DNA of 64,000 bases from Hoeflea sp. (lineage in GTDB: Bacteria > Pseudomonadota > Alphaproteobacteria > Rhizobiales > Rhizobiaceae). The notes beneath the pieces are model-generated. The model searched no databases. It was not told the DNA's origin and saw only the letters and a program-made list of their open reading frames with translations. The position numbers were made by a program, and so were the translations under genes. Positions within the stretch are counted from its first letter, which is position 1. The number at the start of each line of letters is the position of its first letter. The DNA is taken from NCBI RefSeq assembly GCF_030682515.1, contig NZ_JAUXOD010000051.1, positions 186,001-250,000 of the forward strand, read 5' to 3'. Of the stretch, positions 42,402 to 51,880 are shown one piece after another.

Positions 42402-43758
42402 CGAGGAAGCCTCTGGCGTTGCGGGAGCCGGCCAGTTCCTGGGCTTCGATCAGGTTGAAGGTGGCGGCCGCGTCCACGGCCTTGCCATAGAGCCAACCCT
42501 GGCCGGACTTGCATCCCAGGGATCTGAGTTTCTCGGCCTGTTCTTCGGTCTCGATGCCTTCGGCCACGACCTTGAGGTTGAGCCCCTCGCACATCGTCAG
42601 GATGGCGCGCACGATATGCTCGGCCGATTTGTCGATGGTGATCTCGCTCACGAAGCTGCGGTCGATCTTGACCTTGTTGAAGGCGAAATCGCGCAGCCGG
42701 CCCAGGCTCGACTGGCCGGTGCCGAAATCATCGAGCGACACCTTTATGCCGACACTGTGCAATTCGTTGACCACCTTGGCCGCGACCTCGGGATCGCTCA
42801 TCATCGCGGTCTCGGTGATTTCCAGCTCGAGGCGGCGCGGGTCGAGACCGATACGGTTGATAATGGCCAGGACATTGAACGCGGTCGCCGGATCGATCAA
42901 CTGCGCCGAGGAGAGATTGAAGGACAAGAACAGGCCCGCCGGCCAGTGCTTGGCGGTCTCGGCAGCCTTCATGAGAAGGGTCTCGGTAAGCGAATCGATG
43001 AAGCCGCGTTCCTCGGCGAGCGGAATGAACAAGCCCGGCGAAATGACGCCCAGCTCCCGGTCGGTCCATCGCGCCAGCGCCTCGAACCCCTGGATCGATC
43101 CGTCGGCGAGATTCACGATCGGCTGGAAATGGCAGGCAACCTCGTCGGCGATGATGGCCCTGCGCAGCGCCTGCTCGATCTGGGTGCCGCGCCGCATCTC
43201 CTCGGCGATTTCCTCGGAATAGACGGTGATCTGGCCACGGCCGCGGCGCTTGGACCGGTACAGCGCCGTGTCGGCGCTTTTCAGGAGTTCGGCGAACTGT
43301 TCGCCCGCAAAGGGATAGACTGCGAAGCCGAAGGACGCCGACAGACGCACATTGCGGTCGCCGAGATCATAGGGCGCCGAGAGAACGTCCTTGAACATGC
43401 GGCCCATTTTCTCAGCGCCCTTCTTTTCGAACACCAAGGGCAGGACAAAGGCAAATTCATCGCTCTCGATGCGGGCAACGAAGCCGCCGTCCGGCAGGCA
43501 GGCGCGCAACCGGTGCGCCACCTGGCACAGGATCTCGTCGCCCGCGGCATGGCCGAAGAGATCGTTGATCGGCTTGAATCCGTCAATATTGGCAATTCCG
43601 ATGGTGAACGGCGCGGGGTCGTCCGCCCGTTCGGACGCGAGCTTCCTGATCTTGTCCATCAGCCTGCGGCGATTGCCCAGACCGGTCAAGGGGTCGGTAT
43701 AGGCCACCGCTTTCGGGTTCTGGGACAACTCGTCCATGGTCTCTTCTTCTGGGGTCAT
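42391..43758 (-). CDS. GGDEF-EAL protein, likely c-di-GMP phosphodiesterase with degenerate GGDEF
   Basis: 455 residues from ATG 43758 (MTPEEETMDELSQNP); the start could also be 12 codons earlier at 43794. The GGDEF domain opens DPLTGLGNRRRL but its active-site motif reads RIESDEF, lacking the GG, so it should not make c-di-GMP. The EAL domain keeps FEALARW, FNLSS, ELEITETAMM, DDFGTGQSSLG, VKIDRSF and VAEGIETEEQ, so hydrolysis of c-di-GMP is plausible, with the GGDEF half possibly sensing GTP. No membrane segment, hence cytoplasmic. It is downstream of a PAS-receiver gene on the same strand. Confidence 0.89.
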   Translation of the reverse strand: MTPEEETMDELSQNPKAVAYTDPLTGLGNRRRLMDKIRKLASERADDPAPFTIGIANIDGFKPINDLFGHAAGDEILCQVAHRLRACLPDGGFVARIESDEFAFVLPLVFEKKGAEKMGRMFKDVLSAPYDLGDRNVRLSASFGFAVYPFAGEQFAELLKSADTALYRSKRRGRGQITVYSEEIAEEMRRGTQIEQALRRAIIADEVACHFQPIVNLADGSIQGFEALARWTDRELGVISPGLFIPLAEERGFIDSLTETLLMKAAETAKHWPAGLFLSFNLSSAQLIDPATAFNVLAIINRIGLDPRRLELEITETAMMSDPEVAAKVVNELHSVGIKVSLDDFGTGQSSLGRLRDFAFNKVKIDRSFVSEITIDKSAEHIVRAILTMCEGLNLKVVAEGIETEEQAEKLRSLGCKSGQGWLYGKAVDAAATFNLIEAQELAGSRNARGFLVNR

Positions 43759-43874
43759 GAAATCATTTGGATCCGCACGCAATAATATAGGCATAAGGAT
43801 GCGGCAGATATCTTAAGATTGTCCTATAACGGGACCCATGAGAAACCATTGAAGGATTTCGAGGCATCGCGGCC

Positions 43875-45626
43875 TTACCCGGCCGCGAGCAGCCTTCCTG
43901 GCTGGTCGATCCACTTTTTGATGATGGATTCAAGCTTTTCCGGACTGACCGGCTTTGACAGGTAATCATCCATCCCGGCCGAGAAACACCGCTCCTTGTC
44001 ACCGCTCATCGCATGGGCGGTGACCGCAATGATGGGGACGTGGGAGTGGTCGCCGGCGTCAGCCAGTTCGGCATCGCGGATGGCCTGGGAGGCCTGCAAT
44101 CCGTTCATCACCGGCATGGAGACATCCATCAGGATCAGGTCCGGCGCCGAGGCCTTCCAGGCGGCCACGGCTTCCTGGCCGTTGGACACGATGCGGAAAT
44201 CCACGCCGATCCCCTCGAGGATCTGTTCGAACACGATCTGGTTGACGTCATTGTCCTCGGCGACGAGCACACGGATGCGGTCCCGGCGGGGAGCGGCGGG
44301 GATTTCCCGCACCGGCTCGCGCGCCACGAACGGCGGCGCGTAGGCCGGGGACGGGTCGTCGGCCCGAGCCGCGGAGCCACGATCCTGGCGGGGCCGCTCC
44401 TCGTGGCGGACAGCGGGCGCCGGGGCCTCATCCGGGTGGCTCAACGATGACGGCGACTGCCGCGACAGACAGGCCTCGATGGCCTGCCTGAGGCCTTCGT
44501 GATCTCCAGAGAGCGCCGCACCGGACAGGTGTTCGGCCATTTCGGGGGTGATCTCGATGTCGCTGATGGTGAGGTCGAGCGACTTGACCGCGTCGAGAAA
44601 CGCCACCGCCTCGTCCGCGCCGGCGATGGCGACGGCATCCGACCCCGCCTTGATCAGGGCGGCGACGCGGCGCGCCGAGCGGTCCCGGTCCTCATCAAGG
44701 ATCAGGATCCGTCCCACAGGCGCGGATTGCGAGGGCGAGGCGTCCCGGTCTTCAGCCGCGCTTCCGGCCTCGCCCGGATCGGCATCATATCTCGATGTGA
44801 TGTCCGCACGGTACTTTCCGTTTTCGGCAAATGTGCTGACATCGTCAAACGAGACCGTCACATAGTAATGTCCCGGCGTTCCGGAGCGGCGGGCACGGGT
44901 TATGGCGTGCATGACCGAGCCGTCGGCCCGGTAGATGTCCTCATGGGCATCAAAGGGCACCCCGGTTTCAAGCACACGCCTCTCGACCGCCTCGAACCGG
45001 GAGGCAAGGTCAGGATCGACGAGTTCCCTGGACGTGCGCCCGATCACCTGCTTGGGGTGCAGCCCCGGAATCCGGCAGAACGCGTCATTGACGATCACGT
45101 AGCGAAGCTCCGAATCCTTGACGATGACCGGATTGACCAGATTGTCGAGAATATGCTGGGCGAGTTCGGCCTGGTGCCGGATCCTCGCCAGTTCCTCATC
45201 CCTGCGCTTCTGCTCGGACACATCCTGGATCGTGGCGATCAGGACTCCATCGGGCAATCTGCGCTTGCGCAGCCTGATCCATCGTCCATCGGGGAGCTGT
45301 TCGACACTTTCATAACGTTCGCGCCAGTGGATGGCGATCCGTTCGGCGACCCAGTCCTCGCGCGAGATCGTCCGCGGGTTGCCGTTCAAGGAGCCCAGCA
45401 CGCCCGCGCCGGCGTCATAGGTGGCGTTGAGCAGGTCCCGCAGCCGGGCGCCGGGCGTCAGCAATTCCGGCGGAACGCTGAAAAAACTGAGATACTGGGT
45501 GCTGACGGCGATCAAGGTGTCGTTTCGATCAAAAATGACGATCGCGATCTCAAGCGTCGACGCCAGTCCCTCGATGGTTCTGGCTTCGCAACAATATTTG
45601 TGCAACTCGGCTTCGCTCAATGCCAT
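43875..45626 (-). CDS. PAS-PAS-REC-REC protein without kinase domain
   Basis: 583 residues. Two PAS-like domains (about 15-135, ending RLPDGVLIATIQDVSEQ; and 150-270, with VNPVIVKDSELRYVIVNDAFCRIPG and ADGSVMHAITRARRSG) are followed by a receiver-like region (about 300-385, GRILILDEDRDRSARRV) lacking a clear phospho-aspartate, a proline/charge-rich linker, and a canonical receiver (450-570) with AEDND, phospho-Asp about 501 in LILMDVSMPVMNG, AVTAH and LSKPV. No HisKA or HATPase region is present, so it must be phosphorylated by another protein. A CtrA box lies 98 bases upstream. Confidence 0.87.
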   Translation of the reverse strand: MALSEAELHKYCCEARTIEGLASTLEIAIVIFDRNDTLIAVSTQYLSFFSVPPELLTPGARLRDLLNATYDAGAGVLGSLNGNPRTISREDWVAERIAIHWRERYESVEQLPDGRWIRLRKRRLPDGVLIATIQDVSEQKRRDEELARIRHQAELAQHILDNLVNPVIVKDSELRYVIVNDAFCRIPGLHPKQVIGRTSRELVDPDLASRFEAVERRVLETGVPFDAHEDIYRADGSVMHAITRARRSGTPGHYYVTVSFDDVSTFAENGKYRADITSRYDADPGEAGSAAEDRDASPSQSAPVGRILILDEDRDRSARRVAALIKAGSDAVAIAGADEAVAFLDAVKSLDLTISDIEITPEMAEHLSGAALSGDHEGLRQAIEACLSRQSPSSLSHPDEAPAPAVRHEERPRQDRGSAARADDPSPAYAPPFVAREPVREIPAAPRRDRIRVLVAEDNDVNQIVFEQILEGIGVDFRIVSNGQEAVAAWKASAPDLILMDVSMPVMNGLQASQAIRDAELADAGDHSHVPIIAVTAHAMSGDKERCFSAGMDDYLSKPVSPEKLESIIKKWIDQPGRLLAAG

Positions 45627-45723
45627 GTACTCAATCCGACTCCGGCAACACTCCCGGCAGGGTCAAAATTCGTGCCGCAGACGCAGCAGCCAGACGCGTT
45701 CTTCGGATCATCCCACAGGAGAG

Positions 45724-45738
45724 TTAACCCGCATTTAA
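45724..45738. promoter_or_regulatory. CtrA-binding site TTAA-N7-TTAA
   Basis: TTAA-cccgcat-TTAAC matches the alphaproteobacterial CtrA consensus TTAA-N7-TTAAC exactly. It lies 98 bases upstream of the PAS-REC gene (minus) and 116 bases upstream of mutL (plus), so cell-cycle control of either is possible; the receiver gene is the more natural CtrA target. Confidence 0.66.
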
Positions 45739-45853
45739 CCACGACGCATCAGCGTCCTGCCGAAAACGGCCCTGGGGACCCTGAAGCCAAGATTTATCCG
45801 GGTGCGGACAAGCCAGCCGTTGCGCTTGCCTCCGAATCCGCCAACATGGCGGC

Positions 45854-47689
45854 ATGCGCATCCATCAACTGCCCGAGACCCTGATCAACCAGATCGCCGC
45901 CGGTGAAGTCATCGAGCGGCCGGCAAGCGTCGTGAAGGAACTGGTCGAAAACGCCATCGACGCCGGCGCGCGCCGGATCGAGATCGCCACCGCGGCGGGC
46001 GGCAAGGCCCTGGTCCGGGTGATCGACGACGGCGCCGGCATGGACGCCGAGGATCTTGCGCTCGCGGTGCGCAGGCACTGCACCTCCAAGATCGATCAGC
46101 GGCTCGATGACATCAGGACGCTCGGCTTCCGGGGCGAAGCCCTGCCCTCGATCGGCTCGGTGGCGCGGCTGACGCTGAGATCGCGTCCCAAGGGCGCGGC
46201 CCACGCCAACGAGGTGTCGCTGGCAGGCGGCGTTCCCGCGCCGCTCCGGCCGGCGGCCGCCAACCAGGGGACTACGGTCGAGGTCCGCGACCTGTTCTTC
46301 GCCACGCCTGCGCGGCTGAAGTTCCTCAAGTCCGACCGGGCGGAAACCGCGGCGATCACCGAGGTCGTGCGGCGAATCGCCATTGCGTTTCCCTCCGTGC
46401 GGTTCACGCTGTCGGGGCCGGATCGCTCCACCCTCGACCTGCCCTCGACCGGCGAGGACAGGCTGGCGCGGATCGCCCAGGTGCTGGGCGACGAATTCGC
46501 CGCCAACACGATCGCGCTCGACGCGATGAGGGAAGATGTGGGCCTCGCCGGCCATGTCGGGCTGCCGACCTGGAACAAGGCCAACTCGCTTGCCCAATAC
46601 GCTTTCGTCAATGGCCGCCCGGTGCAGGACAAGCAGATCCTGTCGGCCATTCGCGCCGCCTATTCCGACACAATGCCGCGCGGACGCTATCCGGTGGCGG
46701 TGTTGTGGATCACGCTTGATCCGGCGCTGGTGGACGTCAATGTGCACCCGGCCAAGGCGGATGTGAGGTTCAGGGATCCGGGTCTGGTCCGGGGCCTGAT
46801 CATCGGCGCCATCCGCCAGGCGCTGACCGCGGGCGGCGATCGCGCCTCGCCCTCGGCCAGCACCGGCCTGGCTGAGGCCTTCCGGCCGGCGGCGGCATTT
46901 ACGGGGGCGCCGACAAGCCGTCCCGCGCAATGGTCCTTCGGCGCCGCCCTGGGGCCCGGACGCGGCGGATGGCAGGCCGGCCAATCCCCGGCACGGCCGC
47001 TCGGGGGTTTCACGCCAGGGTTTTCCGAGCCGGGACAGTCGGAGATCACGGGCGCCGTGATGCCCACGGCGCGGATGGGGGAAATGGAGAGCGACCCGTT
47101 GCTCGAGTCCCATCCGCTGGGCGCGGCGCGGACGCAGATTCACGAAAACTACATAGTCGCGCAGACCCGGGACGGGCTGGTGATCGTCGACCAGCATGCG
47201 GCCCATGAACGGCTGGTGTTCGAGCGGTTGAAGACAGCACTCCGTGCCGGGCGGGTTCCGTCGCAGATCCTGCTGCTGCCGGAGATCATCGACCTGCCGG
47301 AAGAGGATTGCGACAGGCTGGCCGAACGGGCCGATGATCTGGCGGAGTTCGGCCTGGTGCTCGAACGCTTCGGGACGGGCGCCATCGCTGTGCGGGAGAC
47401 GCCCTCCATGCTGGGCGAGACCGATGTGAGCGGCCTGGTGCGCGACCTCGCCGATGAACTTGCCGAATGGGACAGCGCCGGCAGCCTCAAGGACCGGCTC
47501 GAGGCTGTGGCCTCGACCATGGCCTGCCACGGGTCGGTGCGGTCCGGACGAAGGCTCGTTCCCGAAGAGATGAACGCGTTGCTGCGGGAGATGGAACGCA
47601 CGCCCGGATCGGGACAATGCAATCACGGGCGGCCGACCTATATCGAGTTGAAACTCGCCGACATCGAGAGACTGTTCTCGCGGCGATGA
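45854..47689 (+). CDS. mutL: DNA mismatch repair protein MutL
   Basis: 611 residues. The N-terminal GHKL ATPase has [21 protein letters not shown] and [10 protein letters not shown]. The transducer region includes [13 protein letters not shown] and [16 protein letters not shown] proline/glycine-rich linker (about 325-410) leads to the C-terminal dimerisation domain ([15 protein letters not shown]). The endonuclease signature DQHA(X)2E(X)4E is matched as [12 protein letters not shown], consistent with a MutL nuclease type found in bacteria lacking MutH. It links MutS mismatch recognition to strand removal. Confidence 0.95.
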   Translation: MRIHQLPETLINQIAAGEVIERPASVVKELVENAIDAGARRIEIATAAGGKALVRVIDDGAGMDAEDLALAVRRHCTSKIDQRLDDIRTLGFRGEALPSIGSVARLTLRSRPKGAAHANEVSLAGGVPAPLRPAAANQGTTVEVRDLFFATPARLKFLKSDRAETAAITEVVRRIAIAFPSVRFTLSGPDRSTLDLPSTGEDRLARIAQVLGDEFAANTIALDAMREDVGLAGHVGLPTWNKANSLAQYAFVNGRPVQDKQILSAIRAAYSDTMPRGRYPVAVLWITLDPALVDVNVHPAKADVRFRDPGLVRGLIIGAIRQALTAGGDRASPSASTGLAEAFRPAAAFTGAPTSRPAQWSFGAALGPGRGGWQAGQSPARPLGGFTPGFSEPGQSEITGAVMPTARMGEMESDPLLESHPLGAARTQIHENYIVAQTRDGLVIVDQHAAHERLVFERLKTALRAGRVPSQILLLPEIIDLPEEDCDRLAERADDLAEFGLVLERFGTGAIAVRETPSMLGETDVSGLVRDLADELAEWDSAGSLKDRLEAVASTMACHGSVRSGRRLVPEEMNALLREMERTPGSGQCNHGRPTYIELKLADIERLFSRR

Positions 47690-47780
47690 CCGGACGGGTG
47701 CGGCCGCGGCCGTGCGGAATCTTGCATTTTCGGCAACGAGGCCGCATACAGCGGTGTGAGGCAAACGGGAGCAGTTCACC

Positions 47781-48011
47781 ATGAACCGTTTTGAAGGCCC
47801 CGGCGCACGACCGGCAAAAGTCCGCTATCTCGATGGGGATTTCCAGATCCTCATGCCGGGCAGCCATGTCGTGTGCGCGGTGACCGGCGACATCATCCCG
47901 ATCGAAGAGCTCAAATACTGGAGCGTGGCGCGCCAGGAGCCCTATGTCGACATCCACGCCTCGGTGGCTGCCGATCAACGTGCGGGCATCCTGCCAGGCA
48001 CAAGCACCTGA
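47781..48011 (+). CDS. DUF2093 domain protein
   Basis: 76 residues: YLDGDFQILMPGSHVVCAVTGDIIPIEELKYWSVARQEPYVD. This matches the small DUF2093 family, conserved in Rhizobiales and of unknown function. It follows mutL by 91 bases with a ggag ribosome site, and may share its transcript. No signal peptide or membrane segment. Confidence 0.83.
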   Translation: MNRFEGPGARPAKVRYLDGDFQILMPGSHVVCAVTGDIIPIEELKYWSVARQEPYVDIHASVAADQRAGILPGTST

Positions 48012-48065
48012 CCGAGACCTGTCGTCCGGCGCGCGCAGGGGACCGGCTTTCTCCCCGTCTCCGTT

Positions 48066-48089
48066 GAAAAGGCCCGCCGAAGCGGGCCT
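48066..48089 (-). terminator. Terminator between DUF2093 and the Tudor-like gene
   Basis: aggcccgc / gcgggcct, an 8-bp perfect stem with a 4-nt loop. On the minus strand it is followed by cctttt, favouring termination of the 48161-48532 gene; it could also stop the plus-strand mutL transcript. Confidence 0.68.
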
Positions 48090-48160
48090 CGTCGTGAGTG
48101 GCGTAGCCGGAGGGCGCGCGCTGCGGATCCGACCGATGTGCCCGAGGAAGGGCCGAGCCG

Positions 48161-48532
48161 CTATTTGGACCGGCAGCGGCCGGTCTTGGTCTTTTCCTTG
48201 TCTCCGTCATCATAGGCAATGCCGATCTTCTCGCCTGCCAAGGATGCGATCTTGCCGGAATACCACTCCCCGGCGCCCTTGAAATTACACTCGACTTTCA
48301 TGCCGATCATCCAGTCATAGGGCCGGACCGCCTTCTTGCCGAGGGTCTCGCGTTCACCATCGTCGTAACGCACGGTGACTGTTCCCTTTCCGATACTTTC
48401 GACCACGCCTGGGAACCAGTAGGCACCACCCTGGTATTTGCCGAGCACCCAGTCTCCCACCGTCTGTGCGCCAGCGGAGGTCACCAGCGAAGCAATGATG
48501 CCGGCCGCCATTACAAAAATCTTCGAATTCAT
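48161..48532 (-). CDS. Secreted protein with two Tudor/Agenet-like repeats
   Basis: 123 residues from ATG 48532 with signal peptide MNSKIFVMAAGIIASLVTSAGAQ. The mature protein is two similar modules: GDWVLGKYQGGAYWFPGVVESIGKG with VRYDDGE, then GMKVECNFKGAGEWYSGKIASLAGE with IAYDDGD. The W-YxGxV/I...YDDGD pattern resembles Agenet/Tudor-like barrels, known mainly from eukaryotic chromatin proteins. Here the context is extracytoplasmic and the ligand is unknown. The track's 180-aa version adds a 57-residue leader with no signal character. Confidence 0.76.
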   Translation of the reverse strand: MNSKIFVMAAGIIASLVTSAGAQTVGDWVLGKYQGGAYWFPGVVESIGKGTVTVRYDDGERETLGKKAVRPYDWMIGMKVECNFKGAGEWYSGKIASLAGEKIGIAYDDGDKEKTKTGRCRSK

Positions 48533-48727
48533 GGAAATAAGAACCCATGGGAGCAAGCCTCCCGAGCCTGCACCACAGGGTGTTGGCTCACCTTTGTATA
48601 TCGGGTGGATGTTGCCGACAATGCGTGAAATTTCAGCATGTTGGGCAGCGCGCATGGGATTTTGTCGATGTTTCTCATCGACCTCTGCAGCCCGTCGCCT
48701 CAACCAGACCTTCGCCAGGAAGGCTGC

Positions 48728-49762
48728 TCAGGTCGACAGCGTCACCTGGCGGCGTTTGAAGGCAGCCACGGCGAGATCGATGATGCCGCCGGGGACATGG
48801 GGGCTGTCGAATTCCAGTTCGATGTCCAGAACGGCGGTTTTCTTCACCAGGTCCAGTGCCCGGCCATGGCCTGACTGCAGTCGGACATAGTCCTTTGACG
48901 TGGTGATCAGATCGAGGCCGTAGAGTTCGGACTGGGTCAGCAGGTCCTCGATCTCGTCGCTGGTGAAATGATGATGATCGGGGAACCCCCGGCGCTGTGC
49001 AAGACGGACACCGGCGTCTTCCAGCGTTGCGAAGAACTTGTCCGGATCGCCGATGGCGGCGAAGGCCAGGCAGTTGCGATCCCGGAACCGGGCGGCATTG
49101 AGCGGCTGCAAGCGCGCCAGGTGAATGGGCTTGGCGGCGCGCGCCGCCAGTCGGATCATCGGGTCGGCGCCATCGCCCTCGCCCACGACAATCAGCGCAT
49201 CCGCGTGCCGGACCTGGTCGATCACCGGAGCCCGAACCGGGCCCGCGGGAAACACGCAGCCATTGCCGATGCCGCGGCGCGCATCCACAACCAGCAGCGC
49301 CTGATCGAACACGAGGCGCGCACTCTGGAACCCGTCATCCATGATGATGAGATCGGCCCCTTCGCGCACCAGCAGTTCAGCGCCCTCGACGCGCTTAGCC
49401 GACACCACCGTCAGCGCGCGGGCAGCCAAGAGCATGGGCTCGTCGCCCACAAGGCGCGCCGTGTCCTTCACAGGATCGACGACGGTGGCGTGGCGGACGC
49501 CGCCGCCATAGCCGCGCGACAGAAATCCGGGCTTGAGGCCGCGGGCGATCGCAGCCTCGGCAAGGGCCAGCGCGGTCGGGGTCTTGCCGGATCCGCCAAC
49601 GGTGAAATTGCCGACGCAGATCACCGGCACGGGAACCCGCGCGCGCACCCGGCGATCCATGATCCGGCGCGCGACGCGGCCATAGGCCCAGGCGAAGGGA
49701 GACAACAGCGCCGACTGGACGCCGGGGGACTGCCACCAGAACGGCGGGGCCTCGCTTACCAC
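48728..49762 (-). CDS. lpxK: Tetraacyldisaccharide 4'-kinase
   Basis: 344 residues starting at GTG 49762, which overlaps the waaA stop by 7 bases. The P-loop is VGNFTVGGSGKTPTALAL and the Walker B-like region IIMDDGFQS, followed by VFPAGPVRAP. It phosphorylates the 4' position of the lipid A disaccharide at the inner membrane. It is the last gene of the lipid A/Kdo operon encoded here on the minus strand. Confidence 0.94.
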   Translation of the reverse strand: MVSEAPPFWWQSPGVQSALLSPFAWAYGRVARRIMDRRVRARVPVPVICVGNFTVGGSGKTPTALALAEAAIARGLKPGFLSRGYGGGVRHATVVDPVKDTARLVGDEPMLLAARALTVVSAKRVEGAELLVREGADLIIMDDGFQSARLVFDQALLVVDARRGIGNGCVFPAGPVRAPVIDQVRHADALIVVGEGDGADPMIRLAARAAKPIHLARLQPLNAARFRDRNCLAFAAIGDPDKFFATLEDAGVRLAQRRGFPDHHHFTSDEIEDLLTQSELYGLDLITTSKDYVRLQSGHGRALDLVKKTAVLDIELEFDSPHVPGGIIDLAVAAFKRRQVTLST

Positions 49763-51099
49763 TGCCCCCCCGCCCGGTGCTCCATGTTCTCGTTGTCGCG
49801 CGGCAGCAGCCGGGCTTTGACGGTCAATGGGTTGATGTAGGGTTCAAGCGCCCGAATGGTCGATTGCAGCGCGCCGCGCATGTCGCCCAGGGTTTTCTCG
49901 CCGCCCGCCGCCATGGTCTGGCGCGCCTGCGGATTGGACAGGAGGTAGTGCACCCCCTTGGCCAGCATCTCGCCGTCGCGGACAAAGCGCGCCCCGCCGT
50001 TCTTGATCAGCTTGGCATAGCTTTCGCGGAAATTCTCGACCTGGCTTCCCGCCAGGACCGCGCAGCCGAGCATGGCCGGTTCCAGCGGGTTCTGTCCGCC
50101 GCCGCCCTTCAGGGATTTGCCGACGAAGGCGATTTCGGTGAGATTGAGATAGAGCCCCATCTCGCCGATCGTATCGCCCAGATAGACGTCGGTCGAGGGC
50201 TCGATCCGGTCTCCGCGCGAGCGGCGCGCGACGTTCAATCCCCTGGCCGCGAGCATCGCCTCGATGGCGTCGGCGCGATCGGGGTGGCGCGGCACCAGGA
50301 TGGTCAGTTGGTTGTGGCGCGGCTTGAGCGCGCGATGCACGGCGGCGGCGATTTCGTCCTCGCCCTCGAAGGTGGAGATGGCCGCCCAGGTCGCGCGGTT
50401 GCCGATCTGGATCTGCAGCCTGGCAAGCTCCTCCTCGTCCCATGGCGGCGCCGAGGTGTCCACCTTGAGATTTCCCGACACCGAAACCGGCCGGGCGCCC
50501 AGCGCCAGGAAGCGCTCGGCGTCGAGATCGGACTGGGCTATGACGTGCGAGAGGTTTTCGAACAGCGCGTCGGCAAGGCTCGGGCGCTTGCTCCAGCGCG
50601 CGAAGGACCGGTCCGACAGGCGGCCGTTGACCAGGACCTGCGGCGTCCGCCGTGCGCCCAGCTCAAGAATGGTCATCGGCCAGATCTCGGATTCGGCGAT
50701 GATCGCCAGATCCGGCTGCCAATGGTCCAGAAAGCGCGAGACTGCCGGCTTGAGATCGAGCGGCACATATTGGTGGATGACCGTGTCGCCCAGGCGTTCG
50801 CGCGCCACGCCGGCCGAGGTGACGGTGCCGGTGGTCAGCACCACCCAGATGCCGCGGCGGCGGACTTCCCGGATCAGCGGCACGACCGCCGCGGTTTCGC
50901 CGACACTGGCAGCATGGAACCAGACGAGCGGGCCGACCGGCCGATCGATCCTGGACCGGCCATAGCGTTCATTGCGGCGGGAGCGTTCTTCCTTGCCCTT
51001 GGCGGCGCGGATGGCGAGGTAGGGGCCGAGCAGCGGATAGAGGCCCGCGCCGAACCAGCGGTAGCCGAAAAGCGCCCAGCGTGCCCATCCGCGACTCAT
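49756..51099 (-). CDS. waaA: 3-deoxy-D-manno-octulosonic acid (Kdo) transferase
   Basis: 447 residues, with an N-terminal membrane anchor (WALFGYRWFGAGLYPLL) and the GT30 fold: VWFHAASVGETAAVVPLI, ESEIWPM, LVNGRLSDRSF, VSGNLKVD, GGGGQNPLEPAMLG. It adds Kdo to lipid IVA on the cytoplasmic face of the inner membrane. Its start overlaps the stop of the acyltransferase-like gene by 4 bases. Confidence 0.94.
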   Translation of the reverse strand: MSRGWARWALFGYRWFGAGLYPLLGPYLAIRAAKGKEERSRRNERYGRSRIDRPVGPLVWFHAASVGETAAVVPLIREVRRRGIWVVLTTGTVTSAGVARERLGDTVIHQYVPLDLKPAVSRFLDHWQPDLAIIAESEIWPMTILELGARRTPQVLVNGRLSDRSFARWSKRPSLADALFENLSHVIAQSDLDAERFLALGARPVSVSGNLKVDTSAPPWDEEELARLQIQIGNRATWAAISTFEGEDEIAAAVHRALKPRHNQLTILVPRHPDRADAIEAMLAARGLNVARRSRGDRIEPSTDVYLGDTIGEMGLYLNLTEIAFVGKSLKGGGGQNPLEPAMLGCAVLAGSQVENFRESYAKLIKNGGARFVRDGEMLAKGVHYLLSNPQARQTMAAGGEKTLGDMRGALQSTIRALEPYINPLTVKARLLPRDNENMEHRAGGQW

Positions 51100-51860
51100 G
51101 TGCTGATCCCGACTGCGGTGTTTGCTTCGTGGGTGACGCGATTGAGTTCGGCGGTCACCCTTTGCCGCGCCTCGAGCATCTCCTCCTTGTCCGCCTTGGG
51201 CGAGACATAGATGGGCGGGGCGAGGCGGGCGCTGCGGACGCCGAACGGCAGATTGATCGTCGTCTTGTCCCAGGTCTTCTCGAGCACGATGCGGCGGCTG
51301 GTGGCCAGTGCCACGGGAATGATCGGGCGGCCCGATATCCGCGCCAAGGTGACGATCCCCTCGCCCGCCTGCCGCGCCTCGCCTTTGGATATGTCGGCGA
51401 TCATGACGACGCTGACACCGCGCTTGAGGGCGTCGCGCATGGCAAACAGGGCCCTGACGCCGCCCTTTTCCGAGACCAGGCGGACATCGCGCCCGCCCGA
51501 GCCCCGAATCACGTCATAGCCCGCCCGCTCGATCACGCGGGCATTGATCTCGGCATCGGTGCTGCGCGACACCAGGGTGACGAATTTCCGGTCACGCGGG
51601 CCGCCATAGGGAATGAGCAGGTGCTGGCCGTGCCACAGCGTGAAGATCGCAGGCCAGGCCTCATCCAGCATTGTCTCCCAGTCACTGGAGGTACCGTTGT
51701 CGCGGTTGGTGCGCCATATTCCGCTCAGCATGCCGTGGATCAGGAGCGAGCCGATCCGCTGGACCCATTCGGACTGCAAAAGCCTCTTGCCCAGACGGCG
51801 CCGGTTCAATTTTTCGCTCAGCTTTGGCCGCGGCGCGGTTTCGGCGTCCGGTTTGGTCAT
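51096..51860 (-). CDS. Lysophospholipid acyltransferase-like protein, DUF374
   Basis: 254 residues from ATG 51860 (MTKPDAETAPRPKL). DUF374 features: LWHGQHLLIPY, VSRSTDAEINARVIERAGYDVIRGSGGR and MIADISKGEARQAGEGIVTLARISGRPIIPVA. DUF374 proteins resemble glycerolipid acyltransferases, with a histidine in LWHGQHL standing for the HX4D region. The gene sits directly before waaA in many alphaproteobacteria, pointing to a role in lipopolysaccharide assembly. Its exact reaction is unknown. The track's longer start reads through the DUF4170 gene. Confidence 0.87.
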   Translation of the reverse strand: MTKPDAETAPRPKLSEKLNRRRLGKRLLQSEWVQRIGSLLIHGMLSGIWRTNRDNGTSSDWETMLDEAWPAIFTLWHGQHLLIPYGGPRDRKFVTLVSRSTDAEINARVIERAGYDVIRGSGGRDVRLVSEKGGVRALFAMRDALKRGVSVVMIADISKGEARQAGEGIVTLARISGRPIIPVALATSRRIVLEKTWDKTTINLPFGVRSARLAPPIYVSPKADKEEMLEARQRVTAELNRVTHEANTAVGIST

Positions 51861-51880
51861 TCTTGTCTTTCGACCGGGCC

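Noticed and set aside
45794-47782. 662-aa minus-strand ORF
   Set aside because: Antisense shadow of mutL.
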